64,000 nt of DNA, from NCBI GenBank assembly GCA_964464925.1, contig CAYXLI010000001.1:124001-188000 (forward strand), in the 5' to 3' direction. Positions 34,442 to 43,804 of the stretch are shown piece by piece. The notes under the pieces were generated by a model that was given only the letters and a program-made list of their open reading frames with translations, was not told the origin of the DNA and did no database searches. Each line of letters opens with the position of its first letter. Position 1 is the stretch's first letter. Source of the DNA: CAYXLI01 sp964464925 (GTDB lineage Bacteria > Acidobacteriota > Terriglobia > Bryobacterales > Bryobacteraceae). Both the position numbers and the translations under genes were made by a program.

Positions 34442-37400
34442 ATGGTGAACACGCGGCTGGCGTTCGGGTTTTCTGTTGTTCTTCTGACTATGGCCGGGCA
34501 GACGCTGGATCCGCGGCTCTGGCAGGGGCTGCAGTGGCGGTGCATAGGTCCGTTCCGAGCCGGGCGTACTGTGGGTGCCGCGGGTGTGCGCGGACAGCCG
34601 AATGTGTTCTTCGCGGGGGTAAACAATGGCGGTGTCTGGAAGACAGACGACGCGGGGCGCACGTGGAAGCCGATTTTTGACGACCAGCCGACGGGATCTA
34701 TCGGGGACATCGCCGTTGCGCCATCGGATCCGAACGTAATCTACGTGGGAAGCGGAGAGGGGCTGCAGAGGCCCGACTTGTCCACCGGTGACGGTGTCTA
34801 CAAATCCGCCGATGGGGGGAAGACCTGGCGCAATACGGGACTGCATGACGCGCAACAGATCGGTTGGCTGGCCGTGGATCCTAAGGACGCCAACCGCGTG
34901 TTCGTTGCGGCTCTTGGCCATCCGTACGGGCCAAACGCGGAGCGCGGCGTATTCCGGTCCACTGATGGCGGCACGACATGGAAGAAGGTTCTCTATAAGG
35001 ACGAGGACACTGGAGCGATTCAAGTCGAAATCGATCCGAACGATTCGCAGATCGTTTATGCGGATCTGTGGGCAGGGCGGCAGGGGCCGTGGGAGAACGG
35101 GCAGTGGCAAGGTCCCGGCAGTGGACTATACAAGTCCACCGACGGTGGCGATACATGGAGGCAACTCACGACCGGATTGCCGACAATCCCGGAAGGTTTG
35201 GGAAGAATCGGGATCGGCATTGCACCTGGCAACCCAAAGGTAATCTACGCGACGGTGGATGCAGACCCGAAACACGGCGGCGTCTATCGCAGCGATGACG
35301 GCGGCGAGAATTGGCGGCTGCTAACGCAGGACGCCAGGCTGTGGGGGCGGGGCAGTGATTTTGCAGAGATCAAGGCACATCCGAAGAATCCGGATACCGT
35401 GTACGTGGCGAACACGAGCACCTACGTTTCCTATGACGGAGGCAAGACGTGGGCGGGCTTCAAGGGTGCTCCTGGCGGAGACGATTACCACCGAATCTGG
35501 ATCAATCCGGATGAGCCGGACATCATGTTGTTCGCGGCGGACCAGGGCGCAACTATCACCGTGAACGGCGGCAAGACCTGGAGTTCCTGGTACAACCAGC
35601 CGACCGCCCAGTTCTATCACGTCAGCACCGATAACCAGTTTCCTTACTGGGTGTACGGCGGGCAGCAGGAAAGCGGGTCGGCCGGTGTCGCCAGCCGGGG
35701 AGATTATGGCGCGATCACCTGGCGCGATTGGCGGACCGTGGGCGTTGAAGAGTACGGATATGTCGCCCCGGATCCGTTGGATTCGAATATCATCTACGGC
35801 GGCAAGCTGACCCGCTTCGACAAACGAACAGGGCAAGTGCAAAGCATTGCGCCCGAGGTGCTGAGCGGAGGCAAATACCGGTGGCTGCGCACGGCGCCTG
35901 TGTTGTTTAGTCCGGTGAATCCACATGTGCTGTACTACGCCGGAAACGTGCTGTTCAGGACTTCGAATGGCGGGCACAGTTGGGACGTGATCAGTCCGGA
36001 TCTGAGCAGGGAAAGGCCGGACGTGCCGGAGAACATCGGACGGTATCGTACTCCGGAGCTGGCGAATATGGCGCGGCGAGGCGTAATCTATACGGTCGCG
36101 CCTTCGTTCCAGGACGAGCGTACGATTTGGGCGGGTACGGATGACGGACTGATTCATCTGACTCGTGACGGCGGGAAGACGTGGAGAAATGTGACACCTC
36201 CGGATTTAACCGCGTGGAGCAAAGTGTCTCTGATGGAGGCATCGCACTTCGATAACGACACCGCATACGCGGCGGTGAACCGGTTCCGCCTGGACGATCT
36301 GAAGCCGCATGTCTATCGCACGCACGACGGCGGAAAGACGTGGAAGCAGATCGTGGCTGGGATCCCGGCTGACGAGGTTGTGAACGCGGTGCGTGAGGAT
36401 CCCAAGCGTAAAGGACTCCTATACGCCGGGACGGAGAAGGCGGTGTATTTTTCGACCGATGATGGCGAGCACTGGTACTCGCTGCGCAGGAACATGCCGG
36501 CGACCTCGATTCGCGACGTAGTGGTGCACGAAGATGACCTGGTGGCCGGGACGCACGGGCGGTCGTTCTGGATCCTGGATGACGTGACTCCGTTAAGACA
36601 GATCGGGGCACAGACCGCTTCCGCCGACGCTGTGCTGTTTGCGCCGCAGGTAGCCTATCGAATGCGGCGAAGTGTGAATACGGATACGCCGATTCCTCCT
36701 GAGGAGCCTATGGGACAGAATCCGCCGGATGGCGCGATCTTGAACTATTGGCTGAAAGGGGACGCGACGGTGGTGCTGGAGATTCTGGATGCAACGCAGA
36801 AGGTGGTGCGGCGGTACTCCAGTGAGGACCAGCCGGACCGGGTGGATCCGAAGACGCAGCCTTATCCAACATATTGGTTCCGTCCAGCACGAGTGGTACC
36901 GGGAAAGGCCGGCATGCAGCGGTGGGTGTGGGACCTTCGGTACGCGCCGCCAACAGGTTTCGCGCGCAGCTATCCGATCAGCGCCATTAATGGGGATACG
37001 CCTCCGGATCCGCTAGGGCCTTTGGCGCGGCCGGGTGCGTATACCGTAAAGCTGACCGTGAATGGCAAATCGTATACGCAGCCTTTGACGTTGAAGATCG
37101 ATCCGCGAGTAGTAACGCCGGCGAACGGGATCATTCGGATGTTTGAACTTGCGATGCAAGCTTACGAATCGATCGGGAAGGTCAGGGGAATGCAGGCGGA
37201 GATGCAGACGATTCGTGAGAAGCTGCCGCAGGGGGAACTGGAAACCCAAATCGCCGCACTGCAAGGCAAGAGCGCCGCTGTGGGGCGGAGAAGGCGCGGA
37301 GCCAACACCGCGACGAACCTGTCGAGCCTGGCGGATGAGTTCCTCTCGCTCCTCGACACGCTAGAGGGAGCCGATGCGACGCCCACTGTGCAGGCGGAGA

Positions 37401-37480
37401 ACGCGGCGCGTGAGCTGCAAACGCGGCTGGCGGATGCGGCGTCGCAGTGGCAGCGGTTGAAAGCGCAGGCGGGACGCTGA
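34442..37480 (+). CDS. Large BNR/VPS10-like beta-propeller protein ('glycosyl hydrolase' family)
   Basis: The product has 1012 residues. A short signal peptide (FSVVLLTMAGQ) is followed by the propeller core. BNR/Asp-box repeats recur about every 45-60 residues, as in VWKTDDAGRTWKPIF, YKSADGGKTWRNTGL, FRSTDGGTTWKKVLY, YKSTDGGDTWRQLTT, YRSDDGGENWRLLTQ, LTRDGGKTWRNVTPP and YRTHDGGKTWKQIVA. This sortilin/VPS10-like propeller type is very common in Acidobacteria and is often called glycosyl hydrolase without biochemical proof. From about residue 760 there is a FlgD-Ig-like strand region (ILNYWLKGDATVVLEILDAT). The last 130 residues are helical with coiled-coil character. No sialidase RIP motif was recognised, so enzymatic activity is doubtful. 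Confidence 0.85.
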   Translation: MVNTRLAFGFSVVLLTMAGQTLDPRLWQGLQWRCIGPFRAGRTVGAAGVRGQPNVFFAGVNNGGVWKTDDAGRTWKPIFDDQPTGSIGDIAVAPSDPNVIYVGSGEGLQRPDLSTGDGVYKSADGGKTWRNTGLHDAQQIGWLAVDPKDANRVFVAALGHPYGPNAERGVFRSTDGGTTWKKVLYKDEDTGAIQVEIDPNDSQIVYADLWAGRQGPWENGQWQGPGSGLYKSTDGGDTWRQLTTGLPTIPEGLGRIGIGIAPGNPKVIYATVDADPKHGGVYRSDDGGENWRLLTQDARLWGRGSDFAEIKAHPKNPDTVYVANTSTYVSYDGGKTWAGFKGAPGGDDYHRIWINPDEPDIMLFAADQGATITVNGGKTWSSWYNQPTAQFYHVSTDNQFPYWVYGGQQESGSAGVASRGDYGAITWRDWRTVGVEEYGYVAPDPLDSNIIYGGKLTRFDKRTGQVQSIAPEVLSGGKYRWLRTAPVLFSPVNPHVLYYAGNVLFRTSNGGHSWDVISPDLSRERPDVPENIGRYRTPELANMARRGVIYTVAPSFQDERTIWAGTDDGLIHLTRDGGKTWRNVTPPDLTAWSKVSLMEASHFDNDTAYAAVNRFRLDDLKPHVYRTHDGGKTWKQIVAGIPADEVVNAVREDPKRKGLLYAGTEKAVYFSTDDGEHWYSLRRNMPATSIRDVVVHEDDLVAGTHGRSFWILDDVTPLRQIGAQTASADAVLFAPQVAYRMRRSVNTDTPIPPEEPMGQNPPDGAILNYWLKGDATVVLEILDATQKVVRRYSSEDQPDRVDPKTQPYPTYWFRPARVVPGKAGMQRWVWDLRYAPPTGFARSYPISAINGDTPPDPLGPLARPGAYTVKLTVNGKSYTQPLTLKIDPRVVTPANGIIRMFELAMQAYESIGKVRGMQAEMQTIREKLPQGELETQIAALQGKSAAVGRRRRGANTATNLSSLADEFLSLLDTLEGADATPTVQAENAARELQTRLADAASQWQRLKAQAGR

Positions 37481-38100
37481 TGGACCCGAGATGGCTGAAC
37501 AAAGCTCTGCGGCTACAGGCAATTGCGCAGACTGGTTTGACGTATGCACAGGATAAGTTCGATATAGAGAGGTACGAAGCAGTTCGCGGAATCGCGGCCG
37601 AGATGATGGCGGAGGGATTCGGGCTCGAGGATCCGTCGGAGTTGGTGAAGCTGTTCGGGAACGATATCGGCTATGCGACTCCGAAGGTGGATGTGCGGGC
37701 AGCGGTGTTTCGTGACGGCCGAATTCTGCTCGTGCAGGAACGGGAAGACGGCGGATGGACGCTGCCTGGAGGCTGGGCGGATGTTGGAGATTCTCCGAGC
37801 AATGCGGCCGTAAGGGAGGTGCGCGAGGAATCGGGATATGAAGTGGTGGCGCGGAAACTGCTCGCCGTCTACGACCGGGCGCGGCACGGGCATCCGCCAA
37901 TCCCGCATTACTCGTATAAGATGTTCTTCCTTTGCGAACTGACGGGCGGGGAAGCGGCGGAGAGTCACGAGACGTCCGGCGTGGGATTCTTCGAGGAGGA
38001 CAACATACCGCCTTTATCGTTGGCCCGGGTGACGCCGGTCCAAATCGCCCATATGTTCGGCCATTTGCGCCATCCGGAGTGGCCGACCTCATTCGATTAG
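37480..38100 (+). CDS. Nudix hydrolase with Nudix_N2-type N-terminal domain
   Basis: The 206-residue protein begins at an ATG overlapping the preceding stop (TGATG). The Nudix box lies in GWADVGDSPSNAAVREVREE plus SGYEV, matching GX5EX7REUXEEXGU apart from an Asp in place of the first Glu. The 65-residue N-terminal helical domain (LNKALRLQAIAQTGLTYAQD, then KFDIERYEAVRGIAAEMM) resembles the 'hydrolase of X-linked nucleoside diphosphate' N-terminus. Expected substrates are ADP-ribose or sugar nucleotides; not determinable here. Coupling to a secreted propeller gene is odd. It converges with the SDR gene with a 4-bp stop-stop overlap. Confidence 0.88.
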   Translation: MDPRWLNKALRLQAIAQTGLTYAQDKFDIERYEAVRGIAAEMMAEGFGLEDPSELVKLFGNDIGYATPKVDVRAAVFRDGRILLVQEREDGGWTLPGGWADVGDSPSNAAVREVREESGYEVVARKLLAVYDRARHGHPPIPHYSYKMFFLCELTGGEAAESHETSGVGFFEEDNIPPLSLARVTPVQIAHMFGHLRHPEWPTSFD

Positions 38101-38969
38101 CCGTTGATGATCTCTCCGCCGTTCGGGTGCAGAACCTGACCTGTCATATACGAGCTGTCGTCCGAAGCGAGGAACAGGTAGCAGGGAGCGACCTCTTCCG
38201 GTTCTCCTGCGCGGCCGAGCGGGACGTTCTGCCCGAAGGATTCCACCTTTTCCTCATCGAATGTGGAAGGAATGAGAGGTGTCCAGATCGGGCCAGGGGC
38301 GACGCCGTTGACGCGTATGTTCTTCTTTGCCAGGTTCAAGGCCAGAGAACGCGTGAATCCGACGATGGCTCCCTTGGTGGAAGCGTAATCGACCAGATGG
38401 GGGCTGCCCCGGTAGGCGGTAACGGATGTGGTGTTCACGATGACGGAGCCGTCACGCAAGTGCGGCAGGGCGGCGTGCGTGAGAAAGAACATGGCGAGAA
38501 CGTTCGTCCGAAAGGTTCGCTCGGCCTGCTCCGGAGTGACGTTGGCAAAGTCTTCCTGAGGATGTTGTTCAGCCGCGTTGTTGACGAGGATGTCCAGCTT
38601 CTTAAACTTTTGGATGGTCTCGTCGACGGCGCGTCCGCAAAAATCCGGCTGGCCCACATCCCCGGAGATCAAATGGCATTTCACACCCTCTTTTTCCACC
38701 AGGCGACGCGTTTCGTTTGCGTCGTCGTGCTCGTCGAGATAGAGGATGGAAAGGTTCGCTCCTTCGCGCGCGAACAGGATGGCAACGGCACGGCCGATAC
38801 CACTGTCGCCGCCGGTTATTAAGGCCACTTTCCCTTTGAGTTTCCCAGTGCCCTGGTGTTGTGAGCGCTTCGACTTGGGCCGCGGAGTCATTTCCTTTTC
38901 CCGGCCAGGCTGTTTCGCCTGCTTCTGCGGCGGACGCGCGGTTTTCTTTTGTGCGGATTTCATTCGCAC
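38097..38969 (-). CDS. SDR-family oxidoreductase (YghA/general-stress type)
   Basis: A 290-residue short-chain dehydrogenase. The NAD(P)-binding motif is VALITGGDSGIGRAVAILFA (TGGxxGIG), then NNAAEQ, and catalytic YASTKGAIVGF (YxxxK). Its start has the conserved Lys/Arg/Pro-rich extension with EMTPRPK seen in the B. subtilis YhdF/E. coli YghA subgroup, stretched here by further basic residues. Ends with HPNGGEIING, also subgroup-typical. Substrate unknown; some members are stress-induced aldehyde or alcohol reductases. Confidence 0.9.
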   Translation of the reverse strand: MRMKSAQKKTARPPQKQAKQPGREKEMTPRPKSKRSQHQGTGKLKGKVALITGGDSGIGRAVAILFAREGANLSILYLDEHDDANETRRLVEKEGVKCHLISGDVGQPDFCGRAVDETIQKFKKLDILVNNAAEQHPQEDFANVTPEQAERTFRTNVLAMFFLTHAALPHLRDGSVIVNTTSVTAYRGSPHLVDYASTKGAIVGFTRSLALNLAKKNIRVNGVAPGPIWTPLIPSTFDEEKVESFGQNVPLGRAGEPEEVAPCYLFLASDDSSYMTGQVLHPNGGEIING

Positions 38970-39010
38970 TTATGACGTCCGACTGTATGGGTCGTGACGG
39001 ATCGTTACCG

Positions 39011-40132
39011 CTATTTGGACGCTGCCTTCAGGACGAGGACGCTCAAGTCATCGCCCTGGTCTCCGTGTTCGAAATCCTGCGCGGCGGCGACCAGGGCCTC
39101 CTGAATCTGTGCGGCGGACCGATGACGGGAAGCCTTCACGACGGAAATGATACGGTCCTCACCGAACTCGGCGCCATTGGTGTGGATGCCTGCCTCGACA
39201 ACACCGTCGGAGAAGATGGCCACCACGTCGCCGGCCCCGAGTTCCAGGTCGGCTTCGTCGCATGTCCAGTCCGGAAAAGCCCCGAGCACCGTAGCTGTGG
39301 GTTCGAGGCGCTCACAGGATCCGTTCGGATGAACGAGAACAGGCGCAAAATGACCGCAGTTGACGTACCGAAGCAGGTGGGATCTTTCGTCGTAGGAACC
39401 GGCGAAAAGCGTGGCGTAATGTTCGGGAGCGGTGGAGGCGTGAAAAAGTCGATTAACCGTGTTGAGAACGCGCGCACAGATGCTGGACCCATCGGCGAGT
39501 TGGCTCCGAATCGAGGCCTGGAGGCTGGCCATGAGGAGTGCTGCTGGAAGACCTTTGCCAGACACGTCGGCCAGGAGAAAATCGATTCCACCTTCGCGGA
39601 GAGAGAAATCGAAGCAATCGCCGCCCACTTCGCGAGCCGGGTAGCAAACGCCAGCGTACTCGAGGTTGCCCGCCTGGCCTCGCCCTTCGGGCAAAAGCTT
39701 CTGCTGCACCCGCTGTGCGATTTCGAGTTCCGACTGATGGCGCCGCACGGCACGCCTTGCGATCGTTGCCAGGAGACGTTCGTTACTCCATGGTTTCTGA
39801 ACGAAATCCACGGCGCCGCGCCGCATGGCCTCCACGGCGAGTTCCACGTCGCCCCACGCGGTCATCACCACGACCGGTGTGGCGTGCGGTTGCGAGCGAA
39901 GGCGGCTGAGTAACTCGAGACCCTCCTCGCCGGACGTGGTGTCGCGCTTATAGTTCATGTCCATGAGGATGAGATCGAAAGCCTCGTTCGCCGCCGCGGA
40001 CACTAGCGCTTCCGGAGTTGTGACGGTTCTGACTCTATGGCCGGAGCTCTTCAGAGCGAGCCGCAACGCCTCCAGAACGTCCTCCTGATCGTCACCTACG
40101 AGCACGCGCAAATTGCCTCTTCCGTCTTCCAT
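39011..40132 (-). CDS. Receiver domain - SpoIIE-type PP2C phosphatase
   Basis: The 373-residue protein has an N-terminal receiver (residues about 8-130: LRVLVGDDQEDVLEALRLAL, phospho-Asp in DLILMDMNYKRDTTSGEEG, Lys in AVDFVQKPWSNE). A PP2C-type SpoIIE phosphatase domain follows from about residue 150, with metal-binding Asp motifs in VGGDCFDFSLREGGIDFLLA, then DVSGKGLPAALLMASLQASI and GDVVAIFSDGVVEAG. Such proteins dephosphorylate an anti-anti-sigma factor in partner-switching pathways (RsbU/RssB-like logic), under control of a sensor kinase. No kinase, anti-sigma or STAS gene is adjacent. The insertion after the phospho-Asp (about 8 residues) is a recurring variation of some receivers. Confidence 0.92.
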   Translation of the reverse strand: MEDGRGNLRVLVGDDQEDVLEALRLALKSSGHRVRTVTTPEALVSAAANEAFDLILMDMNYKRDTTSGEEGLELLSRLRSQPHATPVVVMTAWGDVELAVEAMRRGAVDFVQKPWSNERLLATIARRAVRRHQSELEIAQRVQQKLLPEGRGQAGNLEYAGVCYPAREVGGDCFDFSLREGGIDFLLADVSGKGLPAALLMASLQASIRSQLADGSSICARVLNTVNRLFHASTAPEHYATLFAGSYDERSHLLRYVNCGHFAPVLVHPNGSCERLEPTATVLGAFPDWTCDEADLELGAGDVVAIFSDGVVEAGIHTNGAEFGEDRIISVVKASRHRSAAQIQEALVAAAQDFEHGDQGDDLSVLVLKAASK

Positions 40133-40364
40133 GAGTCTGGTTATAGTTTCCGACGAACCGGGGGCGAGTTGGTTACTGCCGAAAACTGGGCTCGCCGACG
40201 TGTCTGTAGCAACTTTCCTCAGTCACCTGCGGCGAATTCTGTAGGCAATACAATCTTTTTGGGTTGATACGAAATTCTAAGTTCCGAATCAAACGTAGTG
40301 CAGAACGAAGACTGAGCCCCGAGGCCGGCCGCGGCAGAGGGGCGTGCCCGGAGAGATATACCGC

Positions 40365-41015
40365 ATGGCACAGATTTTTCGTCGCCGAGCGAACACCGTT
40401 GCCCGAGCAAGCATCGCGGGCACAGTGCTTGGTCTAGTTACCCTCGTTTCGATAGTTACCGGATTTAACCTCTCCGATTACAACTATCGCGTCGGAGTTC
40501 CGCGCGAGCAGCCGGTTCCATTCAGCCACAAACATCATGTGGGCGGTATGGGGATCGACTGCCGTTACTGTCACACCACGGTGGAGGTTTCGGCGTTTGC
40601 AGGCCTTCCGCCGACGGAGACGTGCATCACCTGCCATTCCCAGATCTGGCTGACCAGCCCTACACTGGAACCCGTGCGAGCGAGCTACCGTACTGGCGTG
40701 TCCTTGCAATGGACGCGCGTACATGATCTACCGGGATTCGTTTATTTCAACCATAGTATTCACGTAAACAAGGGAATCGGCTGCTCTACATGTCACGGCC
40801 GGGTGGATCAGATGCCGCTGATGTGGAAGGTGAACAATCTGCAGATGGGCTGGTGCCTAAGTTGTCACAGGGAGCCGGAAAAGTATATACGGCCCCGGGA
40901 GGCAGTGTTCCAAATGGACTATAGAGCACCGGAAAACCAGATGGAACTCGGAAGAAAGCTGGTGAAAGAGTACAACGTCCACCGCTTTGAAGACTGCTAC
41001 ACATGTCACAGATGA
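40365..41015 (+). CDS. actA: Alternative complex III subunit ActA, pentaheme cytochrome c
   Basis: A 216-residue periplasmic multiheme cytochrome anchored by one N-terminal helix (ASIAGTVLGLVTLVSIVTGF). Five CxxCH sites are visible: CRYCH, CITCH, CSTCH, CLSCH and CYTCH, the pentaheme pattern of ActA. ATG 40365 is preferred, with GGAGAG 9-14 nt upstream; GTG 40344 would add seven residues. It opens the alternative complex III operon that oxidises quinol and passes electrons to cytochrome c or directly to the oxidase. The last codons overlap the actB start (ATGA). Confidence 0.94.
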   Translation: MAQIFRRRANTVARASIAGTVLGLVTLVSIVTGFNLSDYNYRVGVPREQPVPFSHKHHVGGMGIDCRYCHTTVEVSAFAGLPPTETCITCHSQIWLTSPTLEPVRASYRTGVSLQWTRVHDLPGFVYFNHSIHVNKGIGCSTCHGRVDQMPLMWKVNNLQMGWCLSCHREPEKYIRPREAVFQMDYRAPENQMELGRKLVKEYNVHRFEDCYTCHR

Positions 41016-43804
41016 ACAAACGCACGTGGCGAACGCTCGAGGAACTGGCGGATACGGAGGAGTACCGCAAGTTTCTGGAGGATGAGTTTCCGACCCGTTC
41101 GGCAGAGTGGCTGCAGCCGTTGAACAGGCGCGAGGTGCTGCGGCTGATGGGCGCCTCCTTTGCGCTTGCTGGAGTGACGGCCTGCACGCGTCAGCCCACC
41201 GAGAAGATTGTTCCCTACGTGAAACAGCCGGATCAGGTAATTCCGGGCAAGCCACTTTTCTTTGCGACTTCGATGCCGATGGGCGGTTACGGCACGGGTC
41301 TGCTGGCGGAGAGCCACTTGGGCCGTCCGACTAAGGTGGAGGGGAATCCGGATCACCCGGCGAGCCTGGGTGGAGCGGACGCGATGGCGCAGGCGTCGGT
41401 GCTTGGGTTATACGATCCGGACCGCTCGCAGACGGTGCGCTATCGGGGTGAGATCACGAACTGGTTGAATTTCCTTGGAGCGATGGGCCGGCTTCGGGCG
41501 GAATGGAAAGCGAATGGTGGAGCGGGTGTTCGCATCCTTACGGGTGCGGTCAGTTCACCTACCTTAATCGATCAGATCGAAAACCTTAAGAAAACATATC
41601 CGAACATACAGTGGTATCAATGGGAGCCCGTGCAGGGCACTCACACGGGATACCAAACAGTCTACGCTCCGGGCAAAGCGCAGGTGGTTCTGTCCCTCGA
41701 TTCGGACTTCCTGTGCTCCTCTCCAGGCAGCCTGCGCTATGCCCGGGAGTTTATGAACCAGCGCTTATCACGCCGGCTTTATGCCGTTGAGCCGACGCCA
41801 TCGGTAACCGGCAGTGTGGCCGATCATCATTTCGCAGTGAAGCAGGCCGACGTGGAGGCGTTCGCGCTGGGACTGGGCGGATCGTTTTCCGATTGGCGGG
41901 GCGCGGTAATGAAAGATCTGGATGCGCACCGGGGAGCAAGCCTGATCGTTGCGGGAGAACACCTCTCACCGGCGGCACAAGCGGCGGTGCGGCGCTGGAA
42001 TGAGGCCGCGGGCAACGCTGGTAACACGGTGAATTATGTGCAACCGGTGTTGGCGGGTAATTCGAGCACGGTCGATTCGCTCTGGTCTCTTGCAAAAGAC
42101 ATGCAATTGGGAAAAGTGACCATGCTGCTGGTTTCGGGAACGAATCCGCTGTACACTGCCCCGCCAGACATGAACCTGCTGGATGCAATGCGGAAGGTGA
42201 AGCTAGTGGTTCACCACGGCGGATATCTGGATGAGACCGCGGAGTACGCGCACTGGCACATCCCGGAGGCGCATTATCTGGAATCGTGGAGCGATGTGCG
42301 GGCCTTCGACGGAACGCCCTCCATCGTGCAACCGCTGATTGCGCCTCTTTATGACGGTAGAACGGTGCATGAACTCATCGCCGCATTTACCGATAGTCCG
42401 GATCAGCGGCCGCATGAAATCGTGCGGCAGTATTGGAGCGGATTAGACGATGCAGCATGGGAAAAGGCTCTCAACGACGGGGTGATTGCCGGCCAGCCGG
42501 CGCCTGCTGCGGCACCAGCCCGGGCTGGAGATGAGCCGTCCCCTTCATCGGCGCCCGCCTCCGGAGGATTGGAACTCGTACTCAGGCCCGATCCGTTTTT
42601 GTGGGATGGACGGTTCGCCAACAACGGATGGCTGCTGGAACTGCCGCGCCCGCAAAGCAAACTGACTTGGGACAATGCCGCCTATATCAGTCCGGCAACT
42701 GCACAACGACTCGGCGTAGAAACCGAGAACCTGGTGGAGCTCGAGTACCGGGGAACGAAGATCAAGGTGCCCGTATACGTCCAGCCCGGCCAGGCCGATG
42801 AGTGTGTCACGCTTCACCTCGGTTGGGGGCGCAAAAGGGCCGGCCGGGTCGGCAACGATGCTGGAGTGAACGCCTACGTCTTTCGTTATTCCGACGCGCT
42901 CTGGGGAGGGCCGGGTCTACAGGTCCGCAAGGTGGAAGGGAAATATCCGCTCGCGTCGACGCAAGGGCACTTCCATATAGAAGGGCGGCCGATTGTCCTG
43001 GGGCTCGAAGAGTTGAAGCGGCCGGAGATCCATGAGGCTGTGCAGGAGCCGGAAAAACTTCCTTCGCTCTATCCCGAGTACACGTATGCCGGATACAAGT
43101 GGGGCATGGTGATCAACCAGAACGCCTGCACCGGGTGCAGCGCGTGCGTGGCGGCGTGTGTAGCCGAGAACAATATTCCTGTGGTCGGAAAAGACCAGGT
43201 CCTGCGCGGGCGGGAGATGCATTGGATCCGCATAGACCGCTACTATTTCGGCAACACGGCCAACCCTGAGGTGCACAATCAGCCGATGCTCTGCCAGCAC
43301 TGCGAGAAAGCACCCTGCGAAATCGTCTGCCCGGTCGCGGCCACGGTGCACAGCAACGAGGGCCTGAACGAGATGGTCTATAACCGCTGTGTGGGGACCC
43401 GATACTGTTCCAACAACTGCCCCTATAAGGTGAGACGGTTTAACTTCCTGCTGTATTCCGATTGGTACACGCAGAGCCTGTACGGTATGCGAAACCCTGA
43501 CGTGACGGTGCGCAGCCGTGGCGTGATGGAAAAGTGCACATACTGCGTGCAGCGCATTCAGGAAGCAAAAATTGAGGCCGAGAAGCAGAATCGCCCGGTC
43601 CGCGACTTGGAAATTCTGACTGCGTGCCAGCAGGCCTGCCCGACCAACGCTATCGTATTCGGCAATTTGAACGATGAAAATGCGCTGGTTACGAAGATGC
43701 GGAAGGATCCCTTGAATTATTCGGTGCTCGGCGATTTGAACACGCGGCCGCGGACTACGTATCTGGCGGCGCAAAGAAATCACAATCCGGAGATCCAGGC
43801 ATGA
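41012..43804 (+). CDS. actB: Alternative complex III subunit ActB (molybdopterin-like plus iron-sulfur)
   Basis: The product has 930 residues from ATG 41012 (overlap ATGA); ATG 41003 would add three. An internal Tat/lipoprotein signal (NRREVLRLMGASFALAGVTA, then Cys) is typical of ActB. The B1 half (about 60-660) resembles molybdopterin oxidoreductases but in characterised ACIII holds no molybdenum. The B2 half has four ferredoxin-like cysteine clusters: NACTGCSACVAAC, MLCQHCEKAPCEIVC, CVGTRYCSNNCPYKV and KCTYCVQRI with CQQACPTNAI. They relay electrons to ActA and ActE. A Pro/Ala-rich linker (QPAPAAAPARAGDEP) joins internal segments. Confidence 0.94.
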   Translation: MNKRTWRTLEELADTEEYRKFLEDEFPTRSAEWLQPLNRREVLRLMGASFALAGVTACTRQPTEKIVPYVKQPDQVIPGKPLFFATSMPMGGYGTGLLAESHLGRPTKVEGNPDHPASLGGADAMAQASVLGLYDPDRSQTVRYRGEITNWLNFLGAMGRLRAEWKANGGAGVRILTGAVSSPTLIDQIENLKKTYPNIQWYQWEPVQGTHTGYQTVYAPGKAQVVLSLDSDFLCSSPGSLRYAREFMNQRLSRRLYAVEPTPSVTGSVADHHFAVKQADVEAFALGLGGSFSDWRGAVMKDLDAHRGASLIVAGEHLSPAAQAAVRRWNEAAGNAGNTVNYVQPVLAGNSSTVDSLWSLAKDMQLGKVTMLLVSGTNPLYTAPPDMNLLDAMRKVKLVVHHGGYLDETAEYAHWHIPEAHYLESWSDVRAFDGTPSIVQPLIAPLYDGRTVHELIAAFTDSPDQRPHEIVRQYWSGLDDAAWEKALNDGVIAGQPAPAAAPARAGDEPSPSSAPASGGLELVLRPDPFLWDGRFANNGWLLELPRPQSKLTWDNAAYISPATAQRLGVETENLVELEYRGTKIKVPVYVQPGQADECVTLHLGWGRKRAGRVGNDAGVNAYVFRYSDALWGGPGLQVRKVEGKYPLASTQGHFHIEGRPIVLGLEELKRPEIHEAVQEPEKLPSLYPEYTYAGYKWGMVINQNACTGCSACVAACVAENNIPVVGKDQVLRGREMHWIRIDRYYFGNTANPEVHNQPMLCQHCEKAPCEIVCPVAATVHSNEGLNEMVYNRCVGTRYCSNNCPYKVRRFNFLLYSDWYTQSLYGMRNPDVTVRSRGVMEKCTYCVQRIQEAKIEAEKQNRPVRDLEILTACQQACPTNAIVFGNLNDENALVTKMRKDPLNYSVLGDLNTRPRTTYLAAQRNHNPEIQA

